A stretch of 64,000 bases of DNA from Psilocybe azurescens (GCA_023853785.1 JAJIRX010000007.1:1-64000), one strand, 5' to 3'; counted from the stretch's first letter, positions 11,561-24,207 are shown. The notes: generated by a model not told the origin, from the sequence alone. A program made the numbers and translations.

Positions 11561-12700
11561 TGTAAGTCTAATAATAATATACAAACTACATGCTCCTAAA
11601 GTCAAACAGACATTTCTGCATGTGAAATATATATCTAAAATCACTCTACAAATAAAAATGCATTGAGCTATAAGCAGGAAAGGATAATGAAATGAGCCAG
11701 GAGCCATGTTGTCGCAGGACGAATGGCATCAGGAAAACAGGAGAAATCCTATTTAGCATTATGACGTTCACAAGCCTGTCACAACATTATAACACACAGA
11801 CATCAGCTCATAACCATATATATGTGACATGTAATATTCTTTTTGTAATGTAAAGTAAATATAACATGATAAGCACATTATAATATGGCAAGGACAATGT
11901 AACTAGATTGTGCAGTGGCTACCAGGTTCACCAAAAATTATATTATAATACGATTGACCCTCTGCAATTATACATAAAATGCATTTTACCAAAAAGTTAC
12001 CTATTTTGGATGGTGTCCCGGAGTGCACATGACATTGGTCAATTATGGAAGTTGTCAGCTCACGGGGTTGATCATGTGCTCACCCTGTCGACTGAACAAA
12101 ATGCAATATTCAGTTGATGTCCCTGTAGTATTCACACTGAATGTAAATGAAATGGGCTTGCATGGGTTTTGGTGGTGTGTGCCGTTGCTGATCATTCCAA
12201 AATGGCAGTTTACTTCTGAGGGCAGTGAGATCAGGGGACTTATTGAAACTGAGGGTTCTTGGGCTCTGGGGTACTTATTGAAATTGATGGTTCTTGGGCT
12301 CTGGGGGACTTATTGAAACTGAGGGTTCTTGGGCTCTGGGGGTTTATGGGATTTAAGGGTTCTTGAGTGTCAGGGGTTGGATTCAAGTCAGGTGGGCCCA
12401 CGCTCAGCATTGTCCCTGCATGACTATTATGAACTCGCAATATTGTTTTTGAAATATTCTATTAATAACTCATAATAATCCAGCATCAATATGACAAACT
12501 CATGAAATTACATCTGGAATATTTTTAAAACCTAGCAACTTCTTACAATATAATGCATCATGAGTCAGCCTATAATATGATGACTAGTTCATAATGCAGA
12601 TGACCCTCTACAATGCATTTTTGGGGTTCATAATGCTTCATAGGATTTTCCATAATTTACTGATGGGACTGCGGGAAAATACCGTCGTAATTTCCCCCCG
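11561..12700. other. AT-rich intergenic DNA
   Basis: AT-rich sequence with no supported gene. It holds the minisatellite at 12238-12344. The short direct similarity gaccctctgcaat (about 11957) and gaccctctacaat (about 12601) hints at old repeat structure, but no element ends could be defined. Confidence 0.4.
12238..12344. repeat. Minisatellite, ~36-bp unit, about 3 copies
   Basis: Three tandem units share the core acttattgaaactgagggt followed by tcttgggctctgggg; a fourth degenerate unit follows to about 12376. Confidence 0.8.
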
Positions 12701-12714
12701 GGATTTGCACCCAG

Positions 12715-14909
12715 TTGCGGACCGGATATTATGGAAAGCAGGACTGGACTGCTCAATATTTGGCTCTGCCGCATGATGGCCGGATATTGCTAGGTCCCAG
12801 GTTTGATATTTAATATTGATATACGAATTATATAATTCTCAACGTCGTTTAACGTCGTTCAACCTTGGCTATGACGCCAAACTGCGACGGAATTTCCACC
12901 TCTCAAGTTTGTATTCGGCACTCGGTATTCCTTATTCGTAGTTTTGAGTCAGTTAATGTACATTCAACATGATGGTTTTTCCTTAATCTATGACTGATGT
13001 TGTTAAAAGCTGAAAACGCTCCACCCCAACAAGAACTATATAAGTGGAAATTGAATTTTCTCGAAAATTCTGTCTCTCGCACTCTTAGAACTCAAACTGC
13101 GATATAAGGACATGATAAAATTGCATTTGGTACGTAACATCGTTTTAATCTTATTGACATTGCGCTTATTCACAACTTTTGTAGACTTGACAAATTTTCT
13201 GGGCACTTGTACGTAGGGCTGCCAACCGTACCATATACGGTTACGGCCGTATACTGTACGGTCAAAATGCGGGTCACTGGAAAGCACAGCCGTAACGTAT
13301 AGATATATTTCTTGGTAGGTGATGGTACGGTACGGGTCTAAATACGGTATACAGGTATATATGAGTGTAAGAAAAAATAATCAAGAATTGCCTAAGATGT
13401 CAGAAACAGCGGTGTGTGCTAGCCTAAGCTGCTGCTTCAGAAGCACCAGTGTGTGAATGGTACCAGGGTTAAGGCTTGCTCTCCGAAGAGATATGGTGTC
13501 TCAGCCGCCAGAAAATACTCTTTCAACAGCAACAGCTGATTCTGCAAAAAATAAGGTAAGTACTTATCAGCATGTAAGATGGGAAAGCTTGCTTGCAATA
13601 GCGAGAATATCACGAGCTAATCTGGCGTGCCAATGGGACATGGTTATTATCGATAAATTATGTGTAATTAGATTCTTACCTCGAAATATTGGAGTAGCAT
13701 AGCAATTAAGGTAGAGATGGGGTCTTTGACAAGGTACTGAGTGCAGTCGGGTGGGTGGATGAATGAATTAGTGGATAGATGGATAGATGGATAAGGTGGT
13801 GGAGTGGTAAAAGCAATAAGAGTCAATGTGCATGTGTTGTTTCTACTAACTAGGTGTTTCTCTATATCTAATCTAAGCGAAGCCGTACAAACCGTATACC
13901 CGTATACGGTCATCAGAATACGGGTTTATACGATTGTAAGTCTGACCATGTACCGCACCGTACAATTTTATATTTTTTGCTTGACGGTACGGTAGCCGTG
14001 GCCGTAATACAGTGCCCGTACAGCGTATATATACGGTTGCGAGCGGCAGCCCTATTTGTACGATACTTTCGCAACCGGGCGGGTATGCCCAATGAGTACC
14101 TTTAAAGAACTCAACCTATTCTCCTCACTGATACCCTGCCAAACGTGAGTGCCTGGGAGTAAGATTGATGAATCACTCAAATTTTACTTCCATCTCGGCT
14201 CAATGACCATGATATTACTACCAGGTGGAAACACTTTCCTGCAGTGTTTATGTTTGCAGATGTGTTCTGTTGTGAAGTCAGCTTCATAATCAGAGTTTTT
14301 ATTGGGCTCTGACATCTAGAAGAGCGTTTAATGATGAATACAAAAGAAATTTGAGTGTGAACAACAGTGAGACATGAATGACGAAAAAATTGAACCGAGT
14401 ATATAAATTGGGTCCTCTGATTTGTATGATAATCAGTGGAATTGAACAGCGGCGGGACAGTACATTAGGAGTACAAATATTCTGGAAAATTTACCCACAC
14501 AATGAATTGCCTTTTCATGGGTCCGAGGCACAGAACTGGTTGTATAGACTAGTTGGGAGCATTCATTGAACAAAATAAAAGGTGACAAAAACTAGCAATA
14601 ATTGAAAATTGACTGGATTTAAGAAAAGACTACATTCTGGGCGATTTGATGTTGTACAAGAGAGTTGTGTTTCTATTATTGAGCACAAGCAGGCAGTGTC
14701 AGACAAAGCAACGAGGAAGATGTTGAAAATCCAAATTCAATTCTCAAAATGCGTACACTGAGTTATTCTAAACGTGGAAGTAGATTATATAATTTATGAA
14801 TCGACATTAGAAATCAAATTTGGGACCTAGCAACATCCGGCCATCATGCAGCAGAGCCAAATATTGAGCAGTCCAGTCCTGCTTTCCATAGGATATTTGT
14901 TCACCGCAA
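12715..14909. mobile_element. Non-autonomous DNA element with ~120-bp terminal inverted repeats
   Basis: About 12715-12838 and 14784-14909 are inverted repeats of each other; the best-conserved core is AAGCAGGACTGGACTGCTCA, followed by AATATTTGGCTCTGC. No transposase was seen between them. The interior is occupied by a second, younger element (13214-14054). The exact ends and any target-site duplication were not resolved, so no superfamily is assigned. Confidence 0.7.
13214..14054. mobile_element. hAT-type non-autonomous element (841 bp), nested
   Basis: Termini are TAGGGCTGCC and its inverse GGCAGCCCTA, followed inward by CGTA/TACGG-rich imperfect inverted repeats. It is flanked by an 8-bp near-perfect duplication, cttgtacg (13206-13213) and tttgtacg (14055-14062). 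Terminal sequence and 8-bp duplication fit the hAT superfamily. No intact transposase is present. A GATA/GATG microsatellite lies inside at about 13755-13800. Confidence 0.8.
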
Positions 14910-16339
14910 ATTTGAAGCGGAGATGTAAAGCCGGGTGTTCGTGGCTTCGCTCTAGGTTCGTTCCGACTTTCAACGTTTTTTTTCAACCAAGTTTCTCCTG
15001 TTTCCTTGAATATCCATACTATTTAATAATGACGAAAGACTGTCTTAGTATTTCTCAACAACAAGCTGATGCTGTATATGAATCCAGACCACCCTCTAAT
15101 CTCTTCCCATCCTAGTTTCGACTTCCATTGCCAAATCACACGTATAAACCATGTCCAGAATTTGGGATCTGCACGCACGGATGCTCTGGAAGGAGATGGA
15201 TTTGTTCAGTGAGTAATTACTCGTTTTTGATGTTCATGATATTTTATCATGTCCGACTGGAGTACACCACCTTGAGTCCTAAATGTTTATTCCTTACTAT
15301 GCAACGCAGTCGGATGTTGCAAGTCGGCCAGAAGGCATTTCGATCGAAGTACAGGCACACCTACTGCACCAGACGAAATACCACAATTATTGTTGGAATT
15401 GCTATAGCGAGATTATCCCTGTACCTCCATCTGGAGAGGGGCCTCTAGCCCGAACTACGAATGGGAATATGCGGCGGTCCCTCCAGCCTCGAAAGAATAT
15501 ATAATTTGCGTAAAACGAACAGTTATGGAACCATAATCTGATTCACTCTACAGGCCTGCCCTTATGAAGAGAGATGTGGACATTGACGACCTTGTATCAA
15601 GAGAAGCTGTGGTATCGGTGTGTGTGCTCACTGTGGGAGAGTATTCCCGCCCAATTTGATATCGCTCCTTGAGTTAGAACTTTCTCTCCGTTCCGTTCGC
15701 TACGTGATCTAGTTCACAAATGCTTCACGCCACAATGATATCCATCTCATCCTTTGATTATATTGCGATCATGATCTACTAGCCAGATGCTAACCTCCCT
15801 TTCACTCTCTTAGGAGCAGGCGCCTTGGCCCCCATTCCATTGGTCTCGTCATATTATGCCCTCTTGAGCGATATCTTTCAGAAGCTCAATGGCGCGCTCA
15901 TGCCATATGGAGTCAGTTGATTAGCGGCATGCGTGTAACTTCTTATACTATCCTGGTATCCTGGCTTGGTCTGGCCTTCATCAATTTCTCTTGGCCATAG
16001 TCACTTTTGGTTCAAATTTCTATGTTCCTCGCTTGTGTGATATTCTATGGGAAATCTGTCAAAAGGTTCTGACCAGAACTCGGCACCGTCTGGCTGGGGT
16101 GTAGATTCGGGATTCGGTAATCTTCCCATCATCAAGAAAGAATCAGGAACCGTATGGTGCTATAACGGTACTATCAGCACCCCTGCAGGGATACTTAATC
16201 TGGCTGAAATCCCACCATCGCACGTTCTTATAAAGTGCGAGAAGTTGGTTGATATTTTTCCTTCGTTGCTCGCCCTTCGCCCGAGTTTCTCCCCACCGCT
16301 CTTTTTTCCGTTCTCCCTCCCCCTTCGAGTTTCTCCACA
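14910..16339. other. No confident gene; exon-like pieces
   Basis: Two pieces look exon-like but are unassigned. One is 15283-15504 (+), with string EVQAHLLHQTKYHNYCWNC. The other is about 15815-15920 (+): it follows a good acceptor (ctctcttag), reads GAGALAPIPLVSSYYALL and then SDIFQKLNG, and stops soon after. They may be relics of a broken gene. Confidence 0.3.
16229..16235 (+). promoter_or_regulatory. TATA box of the CFEM gene
   Basis: TATAAAG lies about 105 bp upstream of the ATG at 16340, and a pyrimidine-rich tract follows, as is common in fungal promoters. Confidence 0.4.
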
Positions 16340-16935
16340 ATGCATTTCTCCACCATTGCTGTTGCTCTTCTCAGTGCTATTGCTTCCGCGACCGCGTCGA
16401 GTCTCATCGCGCGCCAGAATAACTACCCTGGCAAGTTGTAATCTCTACACTACTCTACATGCATGCTAAACTCGCTCTAAACCCACCTTTTAGCTTGTGC
16501 CCTCCCTTGTGTACAAAATCCCGATTTGGACGGCTGCGTGATGACCGACACCCATTGCCTGTGTACATCCGCCACATTCGTGAATAGCACCACCACATGT
16601 ATCACAGGAGCATGCTCAGGCCAGGACCTCGAAGACGCACTCTCCTTCTCCCGTGGCTTGTGTGCAAAAGTTGTGCGTAGTCCCACTCGGTGGATTCCCC
16701 TCATCTCCGATTGGTTGGATAGCATGCTTACCTATTTTTAACACTGCTAGGGGTTACACTGACCTCGTCGATCAGTTCAGCCTCACAGACGAGCTCGTCC
16801 ACTTCGACGTCTTCCACTTCGACGTCTCCCTCCAGCGCCACCAGCCCACCACCAAACACAGGTGCCGCTTCCTCGCATGGAGTCAACTCCTTGCTCGGCC
16901 TCTTCGCTGCAGGCCTCACTATCTTCGCTCTGTAA
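16340..16935 (+). CDS. CFEM-domain secreted / GPI-anchored protein
   Basis: Small secreted cysteine-rich protein of the fungal CFEM family, which includes cell-surface haem-binding and host- or wall-associated proteins. Exons: 16340-16430, 16494-16676, 16751-16935. The product starts with a signal peptide (MHFSTIAVALLSAIASA). It has the eight-cysteine CFEM array, beginning PACALPC and including HCLC, TTCI, GACS and RGLCA. A Ser/Thr/Pro-rich linker follows, then a hydrophobic C-terminus (LLGLFAAGLTIFAL) typical of GPI attachment. Intron 1 must use a GC donor (cctg/gcaagt) to keep PACALPC in frame. Intron 2 (16677-16750) is less certain. No frameshift is needed. The specific role cannot be inferred. 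Confidence 0.88.
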
Positions 16936-17747
16936 AAGTGCTTTTCAAGTCCATCGAACGCATATCGCATCGTACAGGATCGGTATTTATTTACTAAGTA
17001 ACACTGCAACTATCGCCATAACATCCCCCCACCCCCACCCTTCGGTTCGACAGCGCGTGCGCATGACCGAGCACATATTTAACTTTGATCGTCGAAAGCT
17101 TTTGTATCGAATAGTTTATACCCACTCCTCCCTTCACCAAATGGATTTCGTTCTCGCAAACCGTGAAGATTGTGCTATCTCCTGGTTAAATTAAACGAAT
17201 CTTACCCACGTCCCCTATTTTCGTCCCTCAATTTATAGTTCAATATGAAGACCTGAGTATTGCAAACAATCAACATTACGATATTCCAAATCTAATTTTA
17301 CGCGTTTAACTGGCAGATTCTGTACCGTACTTATACTTAAACAAAACAGCCTAGGGCTGATCATGATCATGCTTAAATATGACTGAGGCCCAACTGAGGC
17401 CAGAGTTGATCGCCGGTACGTACAGTACGAGATCGCAGGGCACTGCCCCGAGGTTCCGTAAGTAGTGGACTGGTAGAGGTCCTCCTTGTGCGATCAGCTT
17501 GTTTTAAAATATATAGATCCAGCGTCTGGGTTTAATGACAGTCCCAAGGGTCAAGTCACAGCTAAAGAGAACGTAGGATCTTCAATATTGCAAGGCTGCG
17601 CTCATTGATCCTAAAAGCGATAACTAACAAAAAGCAACCCACAATTGTATTAACATTAAACCAGTCATTCTTCCTCCTCTTCTTCTTATGTACTAGTAAA
17701 AACATTACGCAAAAAAAAACCCCCACACAATAATTACAGCAACACAA

Positions 17748-20700
17748 TCAAATCGACGCGAACTGCTCTTCAAACCTCCCAAACGCAATCGCAGAAAGAC
17801 ACGAAACCTCTCGCATGTTCAGGATTTTCTATTGCAGATGCAAAAAAAAAAAAAGGAATGAGATCAGCATGAAACCCAAAAAAGCAAAGTCAAAATAACA
17901 GAAAAAAACAACACGAAAAGCAAAAGCAAAACACAAAAGAAGGACGAAGACTCACATCGACCAACTCATTCGGCAGCCCCTCCATCGCGAGCTGGCTCCA
18001 CCGCGCCAGCCCAGGCAACAGCCCCGCAAGCCGCACGCGCTCCCCCTCGTCCGCTCCCGCTCCCTCCTCCACCGCAGCGCGCGAACACGTTCCCCTCCAG
18101 GCCCTCGAACAGCACCGCCACCGCCCTGTCCAGGCACGCCTCCAGCACGCGCGCAAAGTCCGCGCCCGCGAGCACGCCGCGCGTCTCCTCCACGAGCGCG
18201 AGGAACGGCGCGTCGAGCAGCTGCGCGTACACCGCCGAGGGAGGCGGCGGCGGCGGGATGTACGCCGGCTGTGGCTGGGACGCGATTGGGAGTGCCGTCG
18301 TTTGTTGGTGTGACGGCCGTAGCGCGGATGGCTGCAGTGCGTTGGGCGGACTGGGATAGGCGGACAATGCCACAGCAGGCGAGTTTATGAACGTGTGCGA
18401 GAGCTGCGAAGACTCGAGGGACGCCGACGCGTCCGACAACTTGCGTTCGTGCTGTTGCTGTATCTGGGCGGAGGATCCGATGTGATACCCAGAGCCCGTC
18501 TCAAAATCGAGGTCAACATCAATATGTTTGCCCAGAGGATCGTCGAATCCCTCGTGCTGGTGTTGATTGTGGGAGGACAACGGTGCAGCTGCAGACGTGA
18601 ACCCGCCTTGGAGCAGCACATGGTGGATCGTCTCCGGTGTAGGCGGCAGCAGCGACGACAGGAAACTATAGGGAACGAAGAATCGATAAGCAAAAAATAA
18701 AAAGACACTGAGCAAAGAAGGGTTTTTGTAAACTCACTTGGTCCTCTTCTCATTACCCTCGAACGTAATCTCACACTCGACTCTGCGCCGCACGTCCGCG
18801 ATGAGGCGATGTAGGTCTGCAGCTGTAAGCTTCGTCTTGAGCGAGACACTGTTAGTGAACATCAGAGAAAAAAGACCGATTAGCGATCATTCATTCAAAA
18901 AGACAGAAAAAAAGGGAGGTTGGGTAGAAAGAGAAGGGCAAGCAAATAGTTCGACATAGGCAGCACGCAGCAAAGAAGAGGAGAAGGAGAAGAAGAAGAA
19001 GAGCGAATCAATCAAAGAAACAGTCGCCCAAAAAAAAATAAGAAGAAAACAAAGAAAGCAAGGGAACCCACCCATCAAACACCTCCTCGACCCCCTCCTC
19101 ACACGCTCGCCCACATCCTTCCAGCCCACATGCAGCAGCCACCAGCTCATCGTCAGATACTTGCTCTCCGCCTCCTCCGGGATCTCGCCCGTCCATATCC
19201 CCCCCGTGTAGTGGTGGTGGCCGTGCGTTGAGTTTCTCGTCTTGTGATTGCTGCTGTAAGCGCCGCTCCTCGTCCGCGCTTGCTTTCCCGACCCCGAGCC
19301 CCATCCGAAGCCCCAGCCATCATCCCCATCGTCTTCTTCTTCGTCGTCATCTTCATCCTCACTATCCTCCCACGCACCATCGGCACCAGCCTCCAACTGG
19401 CTCAAAAGCTTCTCAAACCCTCCTATCCCCCTCCTCCCCTCCTCCGCCTAACCCGCCCCCGCCCCCGCCGCCAACAAGCCCCCGACGAGCCCACCCCACC
19501 ATCCCCGCGACGCTCGGCATCGCGCCCTCCACCCGCTCCCGCCGCCGCTCCGCCCTTTCCTGCGCGCGCACCGCGTACGTACTTCGCGCGCGCGAGCACC
19601 GCGAGCTGCAGCGTCGTGAGCAGGCAGAGCAGCGTCGTCGCGTAGAGCGTCGTGAGCGTGCGCGTTACGGCTGTTGTGTGCGTGTTTTTTGAGATGTTAG
19701 CAAGCGTTGTTATGTAGAGGAGAGTAGGGATGTCAGGAAGAAGACGCACTTAGCATTTTGACTTCGTTCCACAGCTCCGCTTTGCTCCTCCCATCCACAC
19801 CCGCACCCGCCCACCGCGGGGTACTCCGAGTCCCCAGACGCCGACGTCCGCGTCGTATCCGTGCCTTCACGCTACCCACGCTCTCCGACTGCATTTCCAT
19901 GGTTCGTTTTCATTATCATCGTCAGTCCGTTGGTTCTCAAAGCAAGAAAGATGGGCGTACCATGCGTTGATCCGCGGCACTGACACTGCTGCCGCTCGCA
20001 TCCGTCATCGACGAGACGGCGGAGCTCGCAGCAGGCGAGCGCGCGCGCGCGTGCTCGATCACCGCTACACTTGACGAGGACGAAGACTCGACGACCCAGC
20101 TCCGCGTGACGGAGCCCGCGTCCGACACGAACGACGAGGAGATGCCCCCCTCGTTGTCGTTGGAAAGCGACGCGGACACCGACGCGGAGGGCGAGCCCCG
20201 GTACGAGGAGGACGCGGAGTGTGCGTTCGAGTTCGAATCCGAGTTTGAGGTTGAGTTTGAACGTGAGTGCGATGTGTGCGATGATGCGTCGGAGCGGGTG
20301 TCGTCCGTCGCCGCCGATGGGTATGGATATGGGTGGGTACACCCCGGATGCGCCAGCGCCAGCGTCGACGAGCACACCGTCGGCGTTGGAGAGGGACAGA
20401 CTCGACGGCAGTGGTGGTGGCGGAGGAGGCTGGATCTGCGGGCGCGTGTTCCTCGCACGCGAGCGCAGCTGCAGCTCCCTGGTGATGGCGTCTATGTCCA
20501 TCGTCTGCAGGACCTGCGCGGAGAGCGTGGGCAGGAGCGCGAGAATGGTGTATGAGGTGTCTTCTTGGGTTTGCAGGAATCGGGTGCGGAGGCTGTACAA
20601 AGAGATAGGGGGAGAGGAAGGAGAGGGAGGATGTTAGCTTGGGTTCGAATGTATAAAGAATATATACTGGGTATATTTTCATCGAATGGAACGCCAATGC

Positions 20701-20971
20701 CAACAACCCCTTTTCACACATCCATTCCGACTAGACACATAATATACCCCACTATATCTTCTCCCAGAGCAAGCAAAGAGAAACAAAAATGAAAAACACT
20801 CACACCTCGCGCGCTCTGCTCAGTCTCCATCTTGACCCTGACATCGTCCAGTCGATCCCGCATATACCCACGCACGACGTACAAGCCGCCGATAATCGAG
20901 GTGGTCTTGACGACAGCGTGCGTGAACGTCCGCAGCACGGTCTGCGGGGGCTGGGCTGCGTGCTCAGGCAT
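17748..20971 (-). CDS. PEX3: Peroxisomal biogenesis factor Pex3
   Basis: Pex3 is the peroxisomal membrane receptor for Pex19 and is needed to insert peroxisomal membrane proteins. The start at 20971 gives an N-terminal membrane segment (TTSIIGGLYVVRGYMRDRL). Next come the conserved LRTRFLQTQEDTSYTIL and ALLPTLSAQVLQTMDIDAI, a Ser-rich low-complexity insert, TRTLTTLYATTLLCLLTTLQ, YLTMSWWLLHVGWKDVGERV, SLLPPTPETIHHVLLQGGF, ACLDRAVAVLFEGLEGNVF, LPGLARWSQLAMEGLPNELV, and the C-terminus ending REVSCLSAIAFGRFEEQF. Introns separate these blocks. The frame breaks in the Ser-rich region near 20300-20330 and in a GC run at about 18077-18083, where adding one CG dinucleotide restores FARAAVEEG. The gene is probably intact with assembly indels. 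Confidence 0.9.
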
Positions 20972-21365
20972 TTTGAGTCAGCTTTTTGGGGTTAGAGTCC
21001 AAGTGCGATTCGTTGGAAAGAAGAGTATCGAGGGGGTTTTGGGTTTTGGCGCTAATCCGTATGTGTAACACGCAGCACCGACAGTGCAAGAGCAAGAGAC
21101 ACAAAAGCAAGAAATCTAGCGTCTATCCAGTGTATCCCGCGCTCTTCTTCGAGTTTACGAGGCTCCAAAAGGCCAGCAGCTGCGAAAGTGGTGGACGGAT
21201 TGTTGGGGAGACAGACACGCCTGGCACCGGCAATGCAAACGGTGGCGTTAATTTTGTCACATGTTTTACACCCGCTCGAGTTAATTACATAATATCTAAC
21301 CCTTATCCTGCTCAACCCGCGTTCTGTTCGTCTCTCCAGTCTACACGACACTACTTACAACTACA

Positions 21366-21864
21366 ATGGTCCGCACCCTCCCACCTCCCACGTCTAATAT
21401 AACAAACTAACAGCAGTACAGGGAGGTGGATCACGATATCCGTACCCTAAATACGTCTGGTCCCCGCTGGTCCGTCCATCCTCCTTCCTTTCCACTGTAA
21501 TGCTAACGACCCACAATCTCAAAAACAGGCGGCTGGTGGGTCCGACCCTCGAACTGGGCCAGCAACACCGCGGTAGCCGTCCTGGGCATCGTCGCCGTCT
21601 CTGCCACCGTCTGGAGCGCCAGTGCCCGGCTCGAGGTGCGTCAACGCCAGCAACTCAACTCTTCTCACTCGTCTCTCTGACCCGACCTACGTACTCTCTA
21701 CTCCTGCAGAAACGCACTGTCCAGCCAGACAGATGGATACCCTCCATGCTTGTGCGTCATCTCTCTCTCTCTCCGCATATATGCTCATCTTAACCTGATC
21801 TGGTAACCTACAGTGGGCGAAAGAGTTCACCGACAAAAAGGACACCACCACCGAGACCCATTAA
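21366..21864 (+). CDS. Small single-pass membrane protein, conserved in fungi
   Basis: Short protein with a conserved-looking N-terminal motif (RYPYPKYVWSPAGGWW), one membrane segment (NTAVAVLGIVAVSATVWSA) and a C-terminal RWIPSMLWAKEF motif. Size and topology suggest a small mitochondrial inner-membrane subunit, for example an accessory subunit of a respiratory complex; that is inference. Introns: one before the RYPYP exon (position uncertain), about 21470-21531, one after ARLE, and one after SML, each with GT and AG ends. CCCC at 21462-21465 must be one C longer to give WSPAGGWW. The N-terminal exon (MVRTLPPPT) does not join cleanly in frame, so the start is uncertain. Confidence 0.65.
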
Positions 21865-22346
21865 CACAACCCAACCTCACTGCACCTTCCACCCTCCGAC
21901 GCGAAAAGAGCCAGACCGTAGCTATCATTATTCGCGCTCCTCTCGTCTAGAGTTTCACGGGTCGGAAATGTAGATACCGCAGTCCTACCTCTGCTAGGGC
22001 AGACTCCGTACCTGAACCGTCTGCTTGTCCTGTTCCGTCCAATCACATAGACAATAAAACAAATTTCATAAACCTATCATCACTATGTGCGAACCACATC
22101 ACCGCCTTCTCACCATAAATCATGATGCTCGCATCTCATTCAAAAAATTTCTCATACAAAAGAAAGTTACAAATCCCAATCCCAATACCAATATGAACAC
22201 CCATCTCATCATGATCGAACCAATCTCTCCTCTTACTAATTCAAGCACACGCATATATACTAATACTTTTACCCCTCCTCAAAAACCACCACCTCCCTCT
22301 CAAAAAAAACCCCTCCCCCCCCCCAAAAAAAACCCTCCCACCAAAC

Positions 22347-24207
22347 TCAAACCCTCTCCTCCCCAACCCTCCACACCTCCAACCCGCCCTCCCACAAACA
22401 CCCACCACCCCCGCTCCAATGCACACCCAGCACCTTCTTACCCCCTCCACCCGAAACGTCGCCAGCGCCCCCTTCGCACTGCGCACGTCCCACACCCTGA
22501 CGACCCCGTCGTACGCGCCCGTCACCGCCTGGTGCGCGTTGCCCGCGCACGCGGACACGCAGGAGGGCGTGGCGGGGTGCAGGAACGTTGCTGCTGATGC
22601 GGAGCGCAACGTGGAGAGCGGCGGCGGAGGCGGCGGAGCGCAGGTCGTATAGGGACATCGTGCGGTCCGCCGACACGGCGAGACGCTGTGCCCGTCGGAC
22701 GTGGTGGTCATATCCAAGAACGGCTTCTCCGAGGCACTCTAATATAATATAACATTCGCAATTTTGTGTTTTTCATGAGCGAAAAAATTCCAAGGAAAAA
22801 AAAGCAACAAAAGAAAAGAAAAGAAAGGAACGCACAATCGTATGCTCGCACACCCCATACTCCACATCCCACATGCGCACCGTCGCATCAAACCCACAGC
22901 TCAGCGCCTTCCGCTCCTCCTCTCTAAACACCGCCTTCGACACCCGCCCAACATGGCTCTTCATCACCGCCACCGGCGCCTTCCTCCTCGGCCGCCCCCT
23001 CTCCCTCTCCCTCTCCCTCTTCTCCTCCAGCACCAGCACCCGCCAGCTTCCGCCGCTTATTGCTATGGCTATTGGCACGCACACCCCAACGCCCTCGCCT
23101 ACCTCGACCTCGTCCCGCTCCGGGACGCCCGCGTCCCACACCCCAACGAGGCCGTCCCACCCCGCGGTCAGGAGCCGCGCGCCGCTCGCGCTCGCGGCGA
23201 TGGCGCCCACGGGCGCGGTGTGCAGGTGCATAGTGGCGAGGGGCTTTGTTTTTGCTTTCGACGAGGAGGACGACGATGGGGAGCCCAGGGTGACGCGCAG
23301 GAGCTGCGCGGTGAGATCGTGCGACGCGGTGGCGACCGTGTATGCTGTCCCCCTCCCCTCTCCGTCGTCCGCGTCCGTACCAAGGGAGGAAGAGGAAGAG
23401 GAACGACGCACAGCGAGGTGATCGGCGCGGTGTGCGCGCCGCCCCACGACGAGGTTCTTGGAGTAGTCGAACGCGCGGAGGTGGCCGTCGTATGATGCTG
23501 TTATGAAGTATCTAGAATTGCACAACAAAGTTAACGTAAGAAAGGAAAGAAAGAGGAGGGAAGAAGAAAGAAGGCATACCCGGGGATCTGGCACGACACG
23601 GCGGACACCCAGTCTTCGTGCGGGTAGTCCGACATTTTCTGCGGCGGCATCACGGACTCGATGTACTCGATTTCCAGGGTTTCTTCCTATGCAGATGAGA
23701 GATCATAATGGGATAGTAGTCAGTATGCGTTGAATTGAATCGGTCGTTGTGTCCTTTGGAGATTTGAGAAGCATTGAAGATGTGAAGATTTGAAGAAAAA
23801 GGGATAGAACAAGCTATTTTTGCCCGACCATAAATCGCATCCAAGGCATCCTCGAGTTCGAGATGCACACACGCTCCGAAAAATCCCAACCCACTCAAAA
23901 GAACCAACACAAAATCCCCCTCCCTCCAAAAAATCCCAAAATAAAAACAAAAACAAAAAACACCCACCTCACCAACCCCATTCTCCGCACACCACTCGCT
24001 CAAGCTCGTCCTCAGCACCTCCGCGCCCCTTACCAAAAAGTCAAACGGGACGGGCTTCTCGAGCCCGAGCGCCTTGTTGACGAGCTGCGAGAGCTGGTAG
24101 CGCTTCCACGCCGTCGGGATCATGAACTTCTGCGAGGGGAGCGGGTACTGCGTTGCCGTCGTGAAGGACACGGGCTGCGAGGTCTGCGAGGGGGGTTGGG
24201 ACGCCAT
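22347..24207 (-). CDS. YTM1: Ribosome biogenesis protein Ytm1 (WDR12)
   Basis: Ytm1 belongs to the Nop7-Erb1-Ytm1 (PeBoW) complex needed for 27S pre-rRNA processing and 60S maturation; the AAA ATPase Rea1 removes it through its N-terminal ubiquitin-like domain. Exon 1 (24207 to about 23968) encodes the NLE/UBL domain (FTTATQYPLPSQKFMIPTAW, FDFLVRGAEVLRTSLSEWC). Exon 2 has EIEYIESVMPPQKMSDYPHE. Exon 3 carries WD repeats with YDGHLRAFDYS, LLTAGWDGLVGVWD and SCGFDATVRMWDV. Exon 4 gives SADRTMSLYDLRS, VTGAYDGVVRVWD and a final VEVWRVG-type end. The frame breaks in exon 4 within GCC repeats (about 22620-22650) and at CCCCC 22441-22445, where one more base restores the family C-terminus. A broken second copy lies at 27740-29474. 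Confidence 0.9.

Noticed and set aside
18385..20640. Several long open frames on both strands over PEX3
   Set aside because: GC-rich coding sequence leaves other frames open; only the frames matching Pex3 blocks are kept.
22241..22720. Long C-rich and G-rich open frames opposite YTM1 exon 4
   Set aside because: They are shadows of the coding exon in a biased composition and have no family resemblance.
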